NCBI GenBank assembly: GCA_902729315.2
Contig: LR746281.1
Span: forward strand, 2,602,501 to 2,666,500
DNA length: 64,000 bases
Source of the DNA: Spirodela intermedia
Taxonomy: Eukaryota > Streptophyta > Magnoliopsida > Alismatales > Araceae
Direction of reading: 5' to 3'
Made by a program: the position numbers and the translations under genes. The notes beneath the pieces were generated by a model, which was given only the letters and a program-made list of their open reading frames with translations, did not search any database and was not told the DNA's origin. This document shows positions 10,018-21,938 of the stretch, in pieces (position 1 is the first letter of the stretch; each line of letters starts with the position of its first letter).

Positions 10018-10986
10018 ATGGGGATTAAAGGGTTCGTCGAAGGCGGCGTGGCCTCCATCGTCGCCGGCTGCTCCACCCACCCCCTCGACCTCATCAAGGT
10101 CCGTATGCAGCTCTACGGCGAGACCAACCCCGCCACCGCCACCGCCGCCCTCCGCCCGGCGGCGCTCGCCTTCCACCCTGGCGGCGCCGCCACCAGCTAC
10201 CTTCCTCCTCCGCCACCGCCGCCGCCGCGGCTCGGGCCAGTCGGCGTGGGGATGCAGATCCTCAGGTCGGAGGGCGCCGCCGGGCTCTTCTCCGGCATTT
10301 CCGCCACGATGCTCCGGCAGACGCTCTACTCCACCACCCGCATGGGCCTCTACGACGTGCTCAAGACCAAGTGGTCTCCTTCCTCAGGCGGGCCCCTCCC
10401 GCTCCCCCGGAAGATTGTCGCCGGCCTCCTCGCCGGCGGCGTCGGCGCCGCCGTGGGCAACCCCGCCGACGTCGCCATGGTCCGCATGCAGGCCGACGGC
10501 CGCCTCCCGGCGGCGCAGCGGCGCAATTACAGCAGCGTCGGCGACGCCATCGCCCAGATGGCTCGCCGGGAAGGCGTGGGCAGCCTGTGGCGTGGCTCCT
10601 CTCTCACCGTCGGCCGGGCGATGATCGTTACAGCCGCGCAGCTCGCCTCCTACGACCAGGCGAAGGAGGCGATACTGGCGGCGGAAGTGATCCCCGACGG
10701 GCTAGGGACGCACGTCGCCGCCAGCTTCGCGGCCGGGCTGGTGGCGGCGCTGGCGTCGAACCCGGTGGACGTGATCAAGACGAGGGTGATGAACATGAAG
10801 GTGGAGGCGGGCGCGGCGCCGCCGTACGCCGGCGCGGTAGATTGCGTGGTGAGGACGGTGAGGGCGGAGGGGCCGCTGGCGCTGTACAAGGGCTTCGTCG
10901 CCACCGCCTCCCGCCAGGGGCCCTTCACCGTCGTCCTCTTCGTCACCCTCGAGCAGGTCCGCAAGCTCCTCCCCAAAGATTTCTAG
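10018..10986 (+). CDS. Mitochondrial dicarboxylate carrier (DIC / UCP5 type), 322 aa, intron-free
   Basis: Member of the mitochondrial carrier (SLC25) family, predicted to sit in the inner membrane and exchange dicarboxylates such as malate for phosphate, sulfate or other dicarboxylates. Three carrier repeats are visible, each with its signature: HPLDLIKVRMQ (P22), NPADVAMVRMQ (P149) and NPVDVIKTRV (P249). The start MGIKGFVEGGVASIVAGCSTHPLD and the unusual second signature (PADVAM, without the usual basic residue) are those of the plant DIC1/UCP5 branch rather than UCP1. Length fits the family (about 310-340). A Pro-run (about residues 62-70) lies in the loop between repeat 1 helices and looks lineage-specific. 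The gene has no intron and a very high GC3. The dense +3 and minus-strand frames over it are shadows of GC bias. Confidence 0.93.
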   Translation: MGIKGFVEGGVASIVAGCSTHPLDLIKVRMQLYGETNPATATAALRPAALAFHPGGAATSYLPPPPPPPPRLGPVGVGMQILRSEGAAGLFSGISATMLRQTLYSTTRMGLYDVLKTKWSPSSGGPLPLPRKIVAGLLAGGVGAAVGNPADVAMVRMQADGRLPAAQRRNYSSVGDAIAQMARREGVGSLWRGSSLTVGRAMIVTAAQLASYDQAKEAILAAEVIPDGLGTHVAASFAAGLVAALASNPVDVIKTRVMNMKVEAGAAPPYAGAVDCVVRTVRAEGPLALYKGFVATASRQGPFTVVLFVTLEQVRKLLPKDF

Positions 10987-13491
10987 TCGACGACGACGAC
11001 GACGACGATGATGACGAAAAATATTTCAGTTTGTAGTGAATATTATGGGCCTTGGAGAGAGAAACTGAGAAATCTTACAGTTTTTGTATGAAATATTGGC
11101 CCTGATTTCTCGAATAATCATATTCTCCCAAGTTCGTCGGATGGATTTTTCCCAGTTTAGAGAGAGAAACTGAGAACTTTATGACGGGTCTGTAAATCAG
11201 CCGCCATGGTTCTGGGCAGTGGATAGAGCCCCCCAGATGGACGCCTTCCGCAGCCGCCGTCGCACGTGTGGTCTCTGACCGCCTCACTTGACACTAAGGG
11301 TTGACGTCAGTGTCGGCGAATGGCATAGGGGTTGTCCTGGCCAATACCGTCAAAGGAGATGGAAGGTGGATGGGTTTCGGTGGTGGGCCATTCAAATGGC
11401 CTGGTGTATCTCGGTCCAATGGAGGTTTTGAACGAGGAGCCTACTACCCCTTTCCTAAACTAACGTTGACCAAGTGACCTCCCTAGGAAGGAACTTGATG
11501 GAGATGGCCTTCCTAAACTAACGTCAAAAGAGGGATTCCATACAACTATTTGACCAAACGAGTTTCAAAGAGGCTAGTTGGTTATACGGGCTTCAAGCTA
11601 AAGGCTTTTGTAGCGTGAAAAGTCAAGGATAACAAGGGTTGACTGGGCCCACAAAGTTCATTAGGTGAGACGCAGGGGGAAGTTGACTAATGAATTGTTT
11701 GTTCACCTGATTCCACTACTTGTCTAAAAATGAGCCCTTGAAGAATTTAAAAATTCTTACTTAATTGTTACTTAATATGAGCCCTTGATGAATTTAATTC
11801 CATATCATTCAATACAATAACATTAACTAAAATACATATATATATATATATATATATTTCCTTGTGAGATAGTGATAACTATTTGTGGTATTTTTCACAT
11901 TATTTTGTGGCCTTAGATATTAGAGAATATTGAAAACTTTTTGATGGAACAATTGCCATTAATGTACCTTTCTTGATGCGTTGACTGCTTGAAAGCTTCA
12001 AAAGGCATAAGAAGTTTGTGGAGCAAATAGTGCCAACAGCATTGGGGTTCTTTGATGTTGAATCTGGGCACTGACCATTGATAACCGACACATAATTTTA
12101 GAAAACAACCCCAGATTTTTAAGAAATGTATGTCTCACATTAAATGTCTCACCAAGTTCAGAAAAGTCCTTTTTTTATCATACATCTGATAGAAGGTCTT
12201 CATCTTGATTTCAATTTAGCATAAAATTTTAATTTTAAATATGCTACAATGGGGATCTTGTTGTATGCCAAAATATTCATTAGAAACTTTTATGCTAAAG
12301 TTCCCTAATGTCCAAGCAAGTGATGAAAATAGAATGCCTACTAGTCCTTTGATGGGGCATGAAGAGCGCACACAATGGCCAATCAACACAAATAGGCCTC
12401 AATGGACATTAGAAGCCACACATCTTATCCATTTTTAGTTTTTGTTATAAAAATAGCATGGAGTTGTTTTAGATCTTGGAATTATTACATGAAATATAGG
12501 AGGGAAAATTAAATTCTCAAAATTCATAATTTTTTTTTGATTTTACACTAGGTAAGTTAAATATTTATACATATTTAATTATTTTGTTTTCTTTCATCTT
12601 AGAAGTATTGATCATCAAGAAAAGACAATAAGGCTCTACCCAATTTTCTGATAATTTAGGTTTATGAAAAGTAAATATGTATAGGCTATAGTTTTACCTA
12701 AAAAGGTGATCTTTAAACTAGATTCAAATTGTTGAAGGATTACTTTAGGATAGAAGGATAGAAGCTGATTTGTATTTTTTCATAGCCATTCTCATTTTCT
12801 TTCATAAAATACATAAAGAAAAATTCTTATTTGGTGATGAGTATAGTTGGATTCAATGTACAAATAGATGTAGATTTTGATTTTGGTTGACCAGATTTGG
12901 GAATTTGTAACATGTGTCAAATTGGGTTTAAAAACTACAAAACTTCAAATATAGTCTAACATATGTGGATTTATCTATATATATATATATTGAGAGAGAG
13001 AGAGAGAGAGATTTGAATCACTCGATTTTATAGAGTTTAATTCAGTGTATAGATTATAAATTTTAAATGACAAAATAGAGAATGGCATGCTTATTGTGCA
13101 CATCATACTAGTTGAAATATGGGTTCTAACATAAAATTATGAACGCTTTTATTGACCTTAGATTAAATGTTTTTAATTTGATTACAAAATGTAATTGGTA
13201 AAATTTAGAATGTAAAATTCATTCTGCACAATATTTCAATTGTCTACAAGTGCACAATTTTTATCATCCCATGCAAGCTAAGTATTTGGTACACCATATA
13301 TAATTATTTAGATATTTCATGGCTAATCTAATAATTGCAATCATCATAAATCAAGGTTTGAGAGTTAAATTGTGAAATAGTCTACTATTTAGAATTTAAT
13401 TTATAATTATTAATATTTATTATTTAATTTAACATAATAAGTGAAAAATGACACTTGATCATTAAAAAAAAAAAAAACTTGAATCTTTTTA
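10987..13491. other. Gene-free interval after the carrier gene
   Basis: The first ~120 bp (GAC triplet run at 10988-11012, then AT-rich sequence) are probably 3' UTR. The rest is AT-rich with no coding frame that I can support. Microsatellites: (AT)n at 11836-11857, and a compound (TA)n(GA)n at 12976-13010. GAGAGAAACTGAGAA occurs twice, at about 11057 and 11161, and CCTAAACTAACGT also occurs twice, at about 11453 and 11512; both are local duplications. Confidence 0.6.
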
Positions 13492-13496
13492 AGAAA

Positions 13497-13624
13497 TGTT
13501 TACGAGAAGGGTTAGACCCTAAGATTATATTAACTCCAAATGAAGAGATACATGTGTTTATATAGGTGAGAGAAGAGAGAGATAATTGGCCTAAGTGGGC
13601 CACGTAGAGGAGGATGTCCAAACA
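13497..13624 (-). repeat. 3' LTR of the Copia element
   Basis: Matches 22839-22968 over its whole length. It is preceded by AGAAA (13492-13496). RNase H coding sequence begins only about 60 bp to its right, as expected for the 3' end of a minus-strand element. Confidence 0.9.
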
Positions 13625-13870
13625 CTTAAGTTGAAACATATATGTCAAACATGCCTAAATTGATACATATAACATCATAAGACACTATTGTAAGGTTTTA
13701 ATGAATATGTCTACTAGTTGGTTGCATGAAGTGACATGTGGTGTACAAATAACCTTTATTAGAACCTTGTCTTGGATGTAATGACAATTAATCTGGATGT
13801 ACTTACTTTGCTTGTAAAATGTGAGTTTCTTGGTGATGAAAATTATTGCTTGATTGTCACAGTGTATAGA

Positions 13871-15601
13871 TGTTAAAGTTAGGATTTGTGTTTTTTAATT
13901 AGTTTTATTATTTGATTTTGTCTTGTTAACTTGTAAAATAAATATAGGATATATTATTAATTTTAGAAGTCTAAAGTTAAAATACTTAACATAAAATTTG
14001 ATTATTAAAATATAAATATAAAAATATTTCGCCTATTGGCAAGTCATCACTTAGTAGCTGACTTAGAGGGGGGGGCTGTAGTCGAGTGGGTAGACCTAGA
14101 TTGGGGGAGCCATGAGCTAGGTTCGAGTGGGAAAGGACTCACTTTGTGCACATTTTTGTCACTCCCCCTCCACGTCCCAATGGCCAACTAGTCATGGAGC
14201 GTCCGTACACACATGAAGGCGGATCACCTTTTTACCTTCTCCCAAGATGGTCTTGGGCATTATTTTATTTTAGGAGAAGGGATCTTTGATGATAGATCAT
14301 AGCTTTCATTTATATTCCAGCTTAAAGGATCAAAAACTTTGAATGTGGGACTAATCATTTTCGTTCATTACAATGAATCATTTGGAGTGCAGTGTGATCT
14401 AGTGATATTCAGTTAGCCACTTCATTAGATTAGCTAGATTTTGTGGCTGGTGAACTGCCACGATACCAAATGCATAAAGTGATCCATCGGCGGTTTGCAA
14501 ATCCGTGTCGCTCAGCACACATGTGATTTTAAAGGATGATCCGATTGCTAAGTAGTTGCCATAGTACTAGGGACTTAAGTTCTCAATCGATAGCAGTTCG
14601 TGGTGGGTTGATCCTATGTCACTCAGACGTCATGTCACCAGGCACATTTAATCCAATGGGTCACGAAGCATCATGATATTGGGAACTTAAGTTCTTGCAC
14701 GTATCACCACTAAGGATATAAAGAAAATAATCAGTTGTTATCTGATAAAATAGACATTATTGATTATCTTTAAAATCTTGACGACAGTTGTAAATATGAC
14801 AACCTGTTCTTCCTTCTTTTTGTGCGATCAACATTTCCAATGATTGACAAGTTTTTTCCTTCCTCCCCCGACTGCACTCAAGGCCTCCGACGAGTGGTTA
14901 GCTCTTCCCTTCTCCCTTTAGATGATAGTGATAGTATGGTTTACCTCTCTAGCAAGCGATGTAGTGCTTCCAAACAATACTTTTGTGACTTTCAATGTGG
15001 TGTGGCTCGTTTGGACAAAACCAAACCAACCACACTAGTGTTTCCAATTGCCCAAGTAGCAAACTAAACTTGGGTAACAATTTATTTCCTACTTTTAGTA
15101 TTTACTTATGTGCTTTTGTCATTTATTTATATTTTATGGCAAGTTATTTTTGTTTCATGTATATTTTGATTAAAATGAGTAGAACTAATTCAAATCTTGA
15201 TGAATGATGTTTTTTCTTCTTCTAAATCCTCTGAAACTCGTCTGAGATTAAGCTAAGATTATTTTCAACTTATTTTCTATTAATTTTCATAGTCAAATCT
15301 CAACATATTCATATTCCCTGCATTCTATGAATAATGAGTATTTTTCTGTGTTCGAATGTGAAATCACCAAGATTAAAGATTGATTAATAAGCATTCAACA
15401 TTTAAAACAAATAGGAGACATTCACGATTAACCTCATGTCATGTGTGTGAATCCTTGAGCACACATTTATCTGAGAATAATAGATTAATCAATCTCCTTG
15501 TGTTTGACTTGAGACTTCCTTTTATATTAATATTTTATTAACTCTTAGTTAGAAATATTATTAGATAAAATATATTTAAATACAATAATAAGTGCACATC
15601 A
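13871..15601 (+). mobile_element. Solo LTR of a Gypsy family (G1) inside the Copia RNase H
   Basis: Begins TGTTAAAG and ends TGCACATCA, and is flanked by ATAGA (13866-13870) and ATAGG (15602-15606), a 5-bp target duplication with one mismatch. Deleting it and one flank rejoins the Copia RNase H frame across IPIPIHCDNQA. The right half, reversed, matches the 5' LTR of the Gypsy element at 55080-56207 base for base over long stretches, for example CCCAAGTTTAGTTT, GGAGAA.GGAA.AGCTAACCA and AGGCCTTGAGT. This identifies the family and shows that 1731 bp is its full LTR length. A GC-richer block at about 14070-14265 carries tRNA-like promoter boxes. Confidence 0.85.
14079..14130 (+). promoter_or_regulatory. 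tRNA-like A and B boxes inside the G1 LTR
   Basis: TAGTCGAGTGGG (14079-14090) matches the pol III A-box consensus TRGCNNARYNGG except for one base. GGTTCGAGTGG (14120-14130) matches the B-box GGTTCGANNCC at nine of eleven bases. The 41-base spacing is that of a tRNA or tRNA-derived SINE. The flanks do not pair as an acceptor stem, so this is not an intact tRNA gene. It may be a captured SINE head or a chance tRNA-like module of the LTR. Confidence 0.45.
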
Positions 15602-18599
15602 ATAGGTATAGGTATCTAAAGAGTGATACCTAAGCTCTATAGAAGAGAATGAAGTCATACCATCTCATATGATGTCTCAACTATAGCATGACATTTGGCT
15701 TCTACACTAGAATAAGATATCACCTTTTACTTTCCAGAGTACTAAGTGACAAGTTGTCACCAACCTATGTGTAGTAGTTAGTCATCAACTTTTAATCTCT
15801 TTTGTCACCAACATATCCAACATTTGAGTAGGCTTCAACTCGTAGGTGATCATGACATCTGTGGATAAGTCCTTTCCTTAGAGCCCATTTGATATAAGCT
15901 AGGACACAACACTCCCTCTCAATAGACTTGACAAGGCTGCTATATAAATTGATTGAGAACACTGACTATATGCATGATGTTATGATGAGTAATACTGAGA
16001 TCTATTAGTTTTTCTAATAATTATCAATAGCGATTAATATCCTCCATCAAAGGTGAAATTATATCACATAACTTTAGACATGCCTCCATAGGTGATGACT
16101 TTGATTTGTAGCCAAGAAGCCTCATTTTTTGAAAAAGGTTGATGACTTCAAGCTTTTTTGTAGCCAAGAAGCCTCATTTTCCTCTAAGATAAAATTAGTT
16201 TTCTTAACTAATAAACCAACTCTATCCCAAGGAAGTAATGCAATGTCTTCAAGTTTTTTGTGATAAACTGTTGTTGTAGGTAGGCTTTATAGACAAAGAT
16301 GTCTACCTTATCACTCTTTGTCTCAAGAATGTCATCAACATATATGGTTATGATGGTTATATCTCCAAGTGTGATCTTTGTCAAAATAGTGGGGTTAAAA
16401 TATATGAAGTGAAGCCAAAGGTAATAAAAATGCCATTGAACTTCACAAATTAAGCTCAAAGACTGTACTTGAGTTCGTAGATATTATATTGAATCAAATA
16501 AATTTGAGAAGACTCCTCTTGAGCAACATATCCTAGATGTTGCTCTATGAAAGTATATTTATTAAAGTCACTATAAAAGAATATATTAGACATGTTTAAT
16601 TAGGAAAGTGACTAATCACGATACACTACTATGGAGAGAAGAACCCAAATAGAGTTAAGTCAAACCACAAGAGAGGTCTCTACGTAATCAATGCCATAGG
16701 CTTGAGTGCAGCCACAAACAATCAAGTGAGCCTTGTGACAAATGATGAAGTCGTATAGGTTATACTTCAATGTGAAGACCCACTTACATGTCACAATATT
16801 GGCATTGATTGGATGAAGGACAAACTGCCATGTGCCTCAAGAAATTAGTGCTCTAATCTTCAAATCCATAGTTGCTTTTCAAGTAGGGGCTTGAAATGTC
16901 TCAACATCCAATTGTGGAATCGACTTAGAGACAAGAAAGAAGGTAAACACATGAAAGGTGAGGTGAAGATGAACATAAGAGACAAAGTGAGATATAAGAT
17001 ATTGAGTGCAATAGTATGTATCTTTGTACAATGTAATAGGAAGATGAAGATCATTCATAGATAGTGCAAGAGGGTCGACAAGTGGGCTAGTGGTGTTAGG
17101 TGAGGTGGGCGAGGATGGAGCTGTACTTGGAGTAGAGGCATTAGTAGAGGATGCGAGTGGTGGAGGTGTCGATGAAAAAGAGAGAGATAAAGAATGAATA
17201 GAGGCAGGAAGATCTGTGAGAATGATAAGGGGTGGAGACATAGATGAATGAGAAGATGAAGAAGATGGAGTAAAAATAAGAGAAATCTTCATGAAAGGTA
17301 ACATCAGTGGAGGTCACATAGTGACGAGTGTCAAGAAAGTATACCCTAACCCTTTAAAAGGGCAAGGAGTGGGTTTAAAAAGAGATGGCGAGTGATTTTG
17401 AACGAAATAGTGCAACTAAAACTTTGAGGTAAAGAAAAAAGAAAAGCATTGGGTGTGAAATGTTGGAGAGGAATGACATCACTTAATAAAGTAGAAGGAA
17501 ATTAGTTTTGAAGATAATTGATGATCAAAAGTGTGTCAAATCACATGTAATTTGGAACATACATTTCAATGAGTAGTGTGTGACTGATGTCAAATAAGTG
17601 ATGGTGTTTACATTCAACAACTCAATTATGTTGGAAAGTGTATAAGTAGGTGGTCTGATGAATAATATTACGATCAATACAAAAAGTACAAATGACATCT
17701 TGAGAAAGGTTATGTATAGTGTTTGTGAAAATAACCTTGGGTGTGGTAGAATATTGGGTAATAATTTTAGTAATAAATTTGATAACAATAGAGAGAACTT
17801 AAGACCAATCATAGAGAAGATAAAACAAATTCACATGAGTGTAATCATCAACGGAAATAATATAATAAAGATGCATAATGATTAAGGTAACTTGAGAGGG
17901 TCCCCAAACATCACAATAGATAAAGATTGAATAGAGCCGATCATAGAATATCGTCACAACTACAATAAGAAGAATGACGATGTTTGTTCAGTTGACATAA
18001 CTCACACACAAAATTGTTAAGAAACAATCATGTAAGATTTTCTAAAATTTCAAAAAACAAGGGTGACCTAAATGGTGATGTCACAAAAGAGAAGAAGTAG
18101 TAATAAAAGTAACAAAAAGTGTTGAATGCTAAAGGATGGTGCATCCAAGATGAGTTCATAAACACCTTGATCGTTCTTACATCGCAAAACAATCTTCCAT
18201 CTAGTTTGTAGATCCTAGAAGACATAGTGAAAGAAAAAAAATATAATGGTAAAAAATAAGGCATGAGTGATGACATTGATAAATAAAAGGTTTACAAGAA
18301 AATTAAGAACATAGAGGACTTGGGTCAATAGTAGGATAAAGGTCATAGTGGTGGTGCTATGACCTTTGACCAAATAAGTCTAATCATTGACAATGGTCAC
18401 TAGGGAGTAGGTCGTGATGTGATGAAGTAAGGCAATAAAGAATCTAAGGTAAGTAAGACATGTGTACTTAGTATGAAGGCTCTTGACATAAATGCAAGGC
18501 TGTTAAAAGAAGACATATGAGGGAGTGATTATGGACTACTTCAGATTCTACTAGTGTGAAAGTCATATGAATAATAGGAGGAGATATCGTAGAGTGAAT

Positions 18600-19524
18600 T
18601 GTGGATGAGGCTGATGTAGGAGAATCCGAATGAGTGCTAGAGATAACAACCTAAGCTCACTCAGGCTTGTTGAACTCCTTCCAATATTTTTTTTATGAGT
18701 GACTCTACTTACCATAGTAAGGGCATGGTGGAAAGACATTACAACCTTTGTCTTTAGGAGGATGACCATTGTTAGACTTTGGGCTACGACCACCATCTCG
18801 GCCATGAGGAATATATACAGTTAAAGTTGATGAGGTTGATGTGGCAATTGGCTAAATGGTGCTTGTGCTCACACAAAGTGTTGTAAAAAATCGATAGAAG
18901 GTCTAATACACAATCACTCGAGAGAATCTAGCCACGAATGTATGAAGCAATGTCTAAATGTAGACCACTGAGCTATACACCAGCATAGAACTTTTGACAA
19001 TACTGCTCAAGAATCTAAAGGTTGGTGGTTGCAAGCTGGTAAAGAGATAACTCATAGATGATTACCTAAAGTCGTCTAAAGTGTGAATTGAGTGAGAGAT
19101 CACCTTACTTACATGTGAGACGAGACTCAAATAGTTATATGGTACAATTGATATTTGTCTTATTAAGCCAAATTTTCTTGATGGGCTTGATACGAGTAAG
19201 GGGATTGATGATAGTCTGCTCAATATTTTGAAGCATCCAAGTGACTATAACAAAGTCAATTTAAGACCAAGAAGCATAGGTCGAACCAATGATGATTGAC
19301 AGATTGTCCGTCAAATGATGAAGTAGATTGTGAGATATAAGGAAGTAATTGAAACTTGATGCCCATGATGCATAATTGAGATTGGTGAAGAGGTATGTTG
19401 GATGAGTTAGTTGTACTATGATGAAGTGGCATGAGAAGAGTGTTGATGGCAAAGGCACTTCAACTAGAAACGGGGTTGTGTGCCAAGGTCTATGAAGTGG
19501 AGAAGATGCATTATCCTGATCCAT
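18600..19524 (-). pseudogene. Copia gag remnant
   Basis: Begins at ATG 19522-19524 (MDQDNASSPLH). The motif LNYASWASSFNYFL and then HNLLHHLTD is characteristic of plant Copia gag N-termini. Near 18660-18740 is a decayed zinc knuckle (PYYGK ... KKYWKEFNKPE; the Cys positions are mostly lost). Stops and frameshifts break the frame downstream of about 19261. The leader between this ATG and the primer-binding site is about 3.3 kb, of which 1.6 kb is the nested solo LTR 20324-21938. Confidence 0.75.
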
Positions 19525-20323
19525 AATGATGAGGGAAAATAACACACTGATGAAAGTACAAGAACGTGTAGCAAAAGACAACACATAGTAGGAGATGGTG
19601 TGTGGCAAGAAGATAGTGTGGTGGGAGACATTGCAGTAAGAGACAATACTACAAGATATGATAAAATGAAATCTAGGGTCATTGAAAACCCCAAAATTAG
19701 TTGATCAAAAATATTTAGAATCACAAATTTACCAAATTATAATATGACAATTGGTAAGTAATGTGATAAGTTCGAAGTCTATTCACAAGAAATGAAAATT
19801 AGGTGTTACTTAGTTACTATTCATTTGATTGATAAATTTAAATCAAACAAACTCAAAGGAGAGGTGATGGTGAGTAAGAAGACTTTTTGTCAAAAAAGGG
19901 AGAAACGTAAGTTCAGTGATGTAGAAGATGATTAAGGGAGGGAAAATACTCACAAATAAATCGTAATATGAAGCTAACATTGTATCTCTATCTATTCCAA
20001 CCTAAAAAAGCTAGATGGTTGTTCACACTTAAAATGTATTTGACTTGGAGAAATTTACCTCGGGCCTTTACATTTTACCAAGGCTAGGTGGTTTCCTCTT
20101 TAAGTACGCTTTTTTGACATTCTCAACTATAAATCAAAGTTTGAATCAACTCGAAACACATCAAGATTGATGTGGAACCTCAAAATGATTTCATTCAAGC
20201 CAACTAAATGTCAGGACATTCGAAGTTAGGTTTTTCACCCCTAAACGATCACTTAAATGTGTAAGGGTTTACACGAGAGTATGGGAGTACATGTGTAGGG
20301 CTGATCTTGCCTTGTGAGCTAGT

Positions 20324-21938
20324 TGACGAGACTAAATCGTATGGTCGTTGAATGCACACGATTCAGTGTCAAAAAAAAGTCCTAATCTTACCAATTTATG
20401 ATTAATCAAAGTAATTAATTAGTATAATGGTAATTAAGGGTCGAATCCACGGAGAATTAGGGAAATTTGAGAGATATCTTTGAAATTCGGTCAAATCAGA
20501 CGATGAAATTAGGTTAGAAATTGGAAATTTTAGTACATTAAGAAAGATAACTCAATTTCGAATCCATGGAATCAAAAATCAGGTGATTTGGATGAGAATT
20601 CGAAGAGTAATCGAAGTTTGAAGTTAAGAGAAATTTTCGTATCGCGAAATGATTAAAAACAGAAATTAAAACTAAATTAAACTTAATCTACAATACTTAA
20701 AGTAAAATTAACAGTAAATGATGAAAGATTAAGATGAAAAAAAACAATCTAACCCAAATTAGCCTTCGAAATGATCCAATTAATCGCCGGATGCAAGGCT
20801 TTTCATTCCGAATTTTCGAAGACGAAAGAGGAGTTCAAGACTTGATTTCTTCCAATTCTTTCAATAAAACATTGAAATTAAAAATCCAACAGAAGCGGAA
20901 ATGAGTTGCAAACATAATGAAAAAGATGGCGCGCGAATTGGAGCTCTAAACAAGGAGAAATTGAAGATTGATCGCGGCCGTTCTTCCGTCGCGAAGAACG
21001 GATTTTATAAAATTCGTAAATGATCGTGGCTGTCCGATCTGATGGAGTTGATCGCGATGGACGATCGCGATGAGACGCCTCTTCTCGAATCGTCGCGACG
21101 ATTCGACAATCGTCCGATCGTGATCGTGCGGTTTAGATGTGATTGGATGTCCATCTGATGTGAATAATCTGGACAGTTATAACTCTCGATCAGACGGTCG
21201 CAATTTATTCCCTTAAGTGAGTATTTAGGCACGTGGTTGATCTCTGATCGCGTGGACCTTGATTCCACGTGATCTACGCACGTTATTTGTCGTGATGTCA
21301 ATCGGACGCACGAGATCACGCCACGCGTCCTGCACATAAAAAAAACTACTCCCACACGGGAAAAACAAAGGACTTTAGATCCACGTGTACACGCGCGACA
21401 TATAACCCCTTTTTGTGATTTTTTAATTAATTTAAAACATTTAAAAATCGAAAATAAAAATAAATATAAATAAATTCATAAAAATATCAGAAAATCGATA
21501 AAATTGTAAAAATCATAACTTTCAAAATACAACTCCAAATTAATTCAAATTTGTTTTTTTATTCAAAATTGAATAATCTATCATTATAAAAGGTCAAATT
21601 ATTAAAATAAGAAGAGAATAAATTTTAATTAATATTATACATTTATGTATTATATAAAATAAATTTATATAAATACATAAATGTTAATAAATATCTTTTC
21701 TCTCATATTTTCACTCTTAAAACATGATTATGATCATAAATATAATTAGGATTAAAGATTGTAATGTGTAATTATTTATAATAATCTATAATTTGGTGTA
21801 TTTTAAGATCATAACATGAATTTACACAAAATGATAGAAATATACTTAAAATATAATAACATGCATATATTTGTAATGATTAATGCATTAATTTGCATTA
21901 ATAATTATATAATTACATGCATAAATAGCATGTTATCA
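20324..21938 (-). mobile_element. Solo LTR of a third Gypsy family inside the Copia leader
   Basis: On the minus strand it starts TGATAACATGCTATTTATGC, a start often seen in Tat/Athila-type LTRs, and ends ...CTCGTCA. It is flanked by perfect 5-bp duplications CTAGT (20319-20323 and 21939-21943). It contains the ATTCTCCGTGGATTCGACCC-type stretch (minus strand, around 20440-20460) familiar from plant Gypsy LTRs, plus a GC-rich middle (about 20930-21400) between AT-rich arms. No internal element sequence is attached, so the element was lost by LTR-LTR recombination. Confidence 0.85.

Larger units (their letters stand above)
13690..18500 (-). pseudogene. Copia pol remnant (protease region, integrase, reverse transcriptase, RNase H)
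   Basis: Decayed minus-strand coding, broken by many stops and frameshifts. Recognisable parts: end of the integrase core at about 17520-17660; Pro/Ser/Thr-rich linker (about 17050-17300); RT from about 16800, with YVDDI and later FLGIEL in the open stretch 16208-16459; RNase H from about 15900 to 15607, which stops abruptly and resumes at about 13865 with CDNQA and ICTPHVTS. The interruption is the solo LTR at 13871-15601. The YVDD catalytic box is still readable, but no functional protein is possible. Confidence 0.85.

Noticed and set aside
10371-11036. Long +3 frame (221 codons, Arg/Pro-rich) and minus-strand frames over the carrier gene
   Set aside because: Shadows of a GC-rich gene; composition is Arg/Pro/Ala-biased and no domain is present.
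14070-14150. A tRNA gene
   Set aside because: A and B boxes fit, but the sequence does not fold with an acceptor stem or a proper anticodon arm; kept only as tRNA-like boxes.
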